Assembly: GCF_019399895.1 (NCBI RefSeq)
Contig: NC_091881.1
Span: forward strand, 4,342,501-4,406,500
From: Cardiocondyla obscurior
Taxonomy: Eukaryota > Arthropoda > Insecta > Hymenoptera > Formicidae
Direction of reading: 5' to 3'
Length of the DNA stretch: 64,000 nt
The notes below the pieces were generated by a model that was given only the letters and a program-made list of their open reading frames with translations, ran no database searches and was not told the origin of the DNA. Of the stretch, positions 62,826-64,000 are shown one piece after another. Within the stretch, counting starts at the first letter, position 1. The number at the start of each line of letters is the position of its first letter. The position numbers were made by a program, and so were the translations under genes.

Positions 62826-64000
62826 CCCGCCCCACGAACCGTTTGCCTACCTTCGTACACGCGAGGAATAGTCAGTACTATGCGCTTGTACACGTTTTAT
62901 ATGTATAAGACTATCGTGATTAGACAAGTTTCATAATTTCTGAAAAAGAACTATATAGTTCGTTCAAATAATCCGCTTTTATTTATAAATTCTGATTCTT
63001 TTATCCTAAAACGAGTAAAAATACATTTTGAAACAAAACAAATAATCAGTGTGCGATAAAATAATGATTTTCTGATCAATATCATTTTTGCTCGTCTGCC
63101 TGTCGTACACGATGCTACTAACTTTTTCTGTCACCGGGTCTAATGTGTCGGGATCGTAAATCCATTTTTAATTGAAGTCAATTTCATTACCTAGTTTAAC
63201 TTTTATATCATTCGCAAGAGGGAAAGGCTATTGTACGTGTAAGCCCGAAAGAAATATCTAGGGTGCCTAATCAGATTTCTTGCCGAGATATCTGAATTAT
63301 TGGAAATCCCGAATGGAGTCAGAAGCGAAACGAAGTGCCAGTCGAAGATGATGTTCAATTAATTGGGTTCACGGCCGAAGTTATTAGCCACGATCTTTCT
63401 ACTTTCCGTGGCTGATAAAGAAAAAAAAAAGGAAAAAGAGCTCGATAAAAGTGAGGGACCTAGGATCGTTCTTTGCATTTTATAACGCGACTCTATTCAG
63501 ATATCTCTCCTCTTATTTGGAATAGAGCAAGTGCAGTAATTAAGGTTGCTTGTGGCAACATTTATTTATAATTAGATGGAAAACGCAACGTCACAGAAAT
63601 ACCACTTAAATGTCGCGATGGCATTGTAAAGCATGACACGCAGCGCAAAATGTAATTTAAAATATTAATTGTGCTACAGAAAACGCGAATGTTCAGGAAT
63701 GGTTCTGAGGTGGATCGTGTTTTGTAATTGTCACAGTCTCGGATCGTCATGCTTTTGAATAATTCAGTACAATTAATTGATACACGGACGTATAACCGTT
63801 GGATTTGTGGACATGGTATAATATACGATCGCACATTTCGCCAATGGTGCCGTTCCCACAAAACTATCACGTATCGAATGTTTGTCATTTAAACAGTACT
63901 TAAAAATGATTCATTTACTTTGTCTTCTGTGAAAATTTATCCTTTTAGGCTAGTACCGTACAATATATTTTTTTTTAATATAAAAAAAATAACTTTGGCT

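Larger units (their letters stand above)
54761..64000. other. Intron or spacer to the window end, no gene supported
   Basis: AT-rich to about 56.9 kb, then mixed. GC-rich patches at 56.9-58.1, 59.15-59.75 and 61.8-62.85 kb carry many overlapping open frames. The longest (178 and 167 codons, minus, 62.3-62.9 kb; 155 codons, plus, 61.8-62.3 kb) overlap each other in different frames and are Arg/Ser-rich. Two overlapping frames near 57.07-57.38 kb look more protein-like but lack a confirmed splice partner. If the 53.8-kb candidate is real, part of this is its intron. Confidence 0.4.

Noticed and set aside
62299..62893. 178- and 167-codon minus-strand open frames
   Set aside because: Overlap one another in different frames with Arg/Glu/Ser runs from CT repeats and GC-rich DNA. 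No domain seen.
1..64000. CRISPR arrays, bacterial operons, insertion sequences, rRNA
   Set aside because: Nothing of the kind seen. Repeats are eukaryotic microsatellites and homopolymers, and genes are spliced.

Overview
The window is nuclear DNA from an insect, most likely a hymenopteran and plausibly an ant. Four proteins match insect families well: Golgi alpha-mannosidase II, SCAP, a Tret1-like sugar transporter and Rab3. Their introns have canonical GT/AG ends, many are only 75-140 nt, and several acceptors sit behind poly-T tracts. Spacers are A+T-rich and full of homopolymers, broken by GC-rich blocks in which CpG is not depleted. The order assignment is inference from sequence character; no database was searched. 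There is no sign of bacterial, viral or organellar DNA.

Layout. 1-1065: the 3' end of a GH38 alpha-mannosidase II gene (+). 1066-14130: long spacer with no gene I can support. 14130-17022: a set of candidate minus-strand exons, two of which (14166-14202 and 14370-14445) are a tandem copy of two others (15025-15065 and 15230-15326), about 860 bp apart. 16900-18250: a GC-rich block that probably serves as promoter for SCAP and perhaps divergently for the minus-strand unit. 18254-23279: complete SCAP, 12 coding exons, 1325 residues (+). 26721-33299: complete Tret1-like transporter, 5 exons, 519 residues (+), with a 4.5-kb first intron. 40518-41755: complete Rab3, 3 coding exons, 220 residues (+). 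41756-64000: mostly non-coding, with one candidate start of an unidentified gene at 53.3-54.8 kb.

The genes are not an operon and need not share a pathway. SCAP escorts SREBP for lipid-synthesis control, the transporter moves sugar, Rab3 acts at synaptic vesicles and the mannosidase trims N-glycans in the Golgi. All four lie on the + strand, spaced by 3-17 kb.

Most worth a second look: the duplicated two-exon cassette, in which each copy carries an inverted repeat whose arms differ between copies by matched base-pair changes; two extra hairpins between the copies; loss of the canonical MELADL COPII-sorting hexapeptide in SCAP while the Insig-contact residues persist; two tiny upstream ORFs directly before the SCAP start; and the transporter's missing QLS-type motif.
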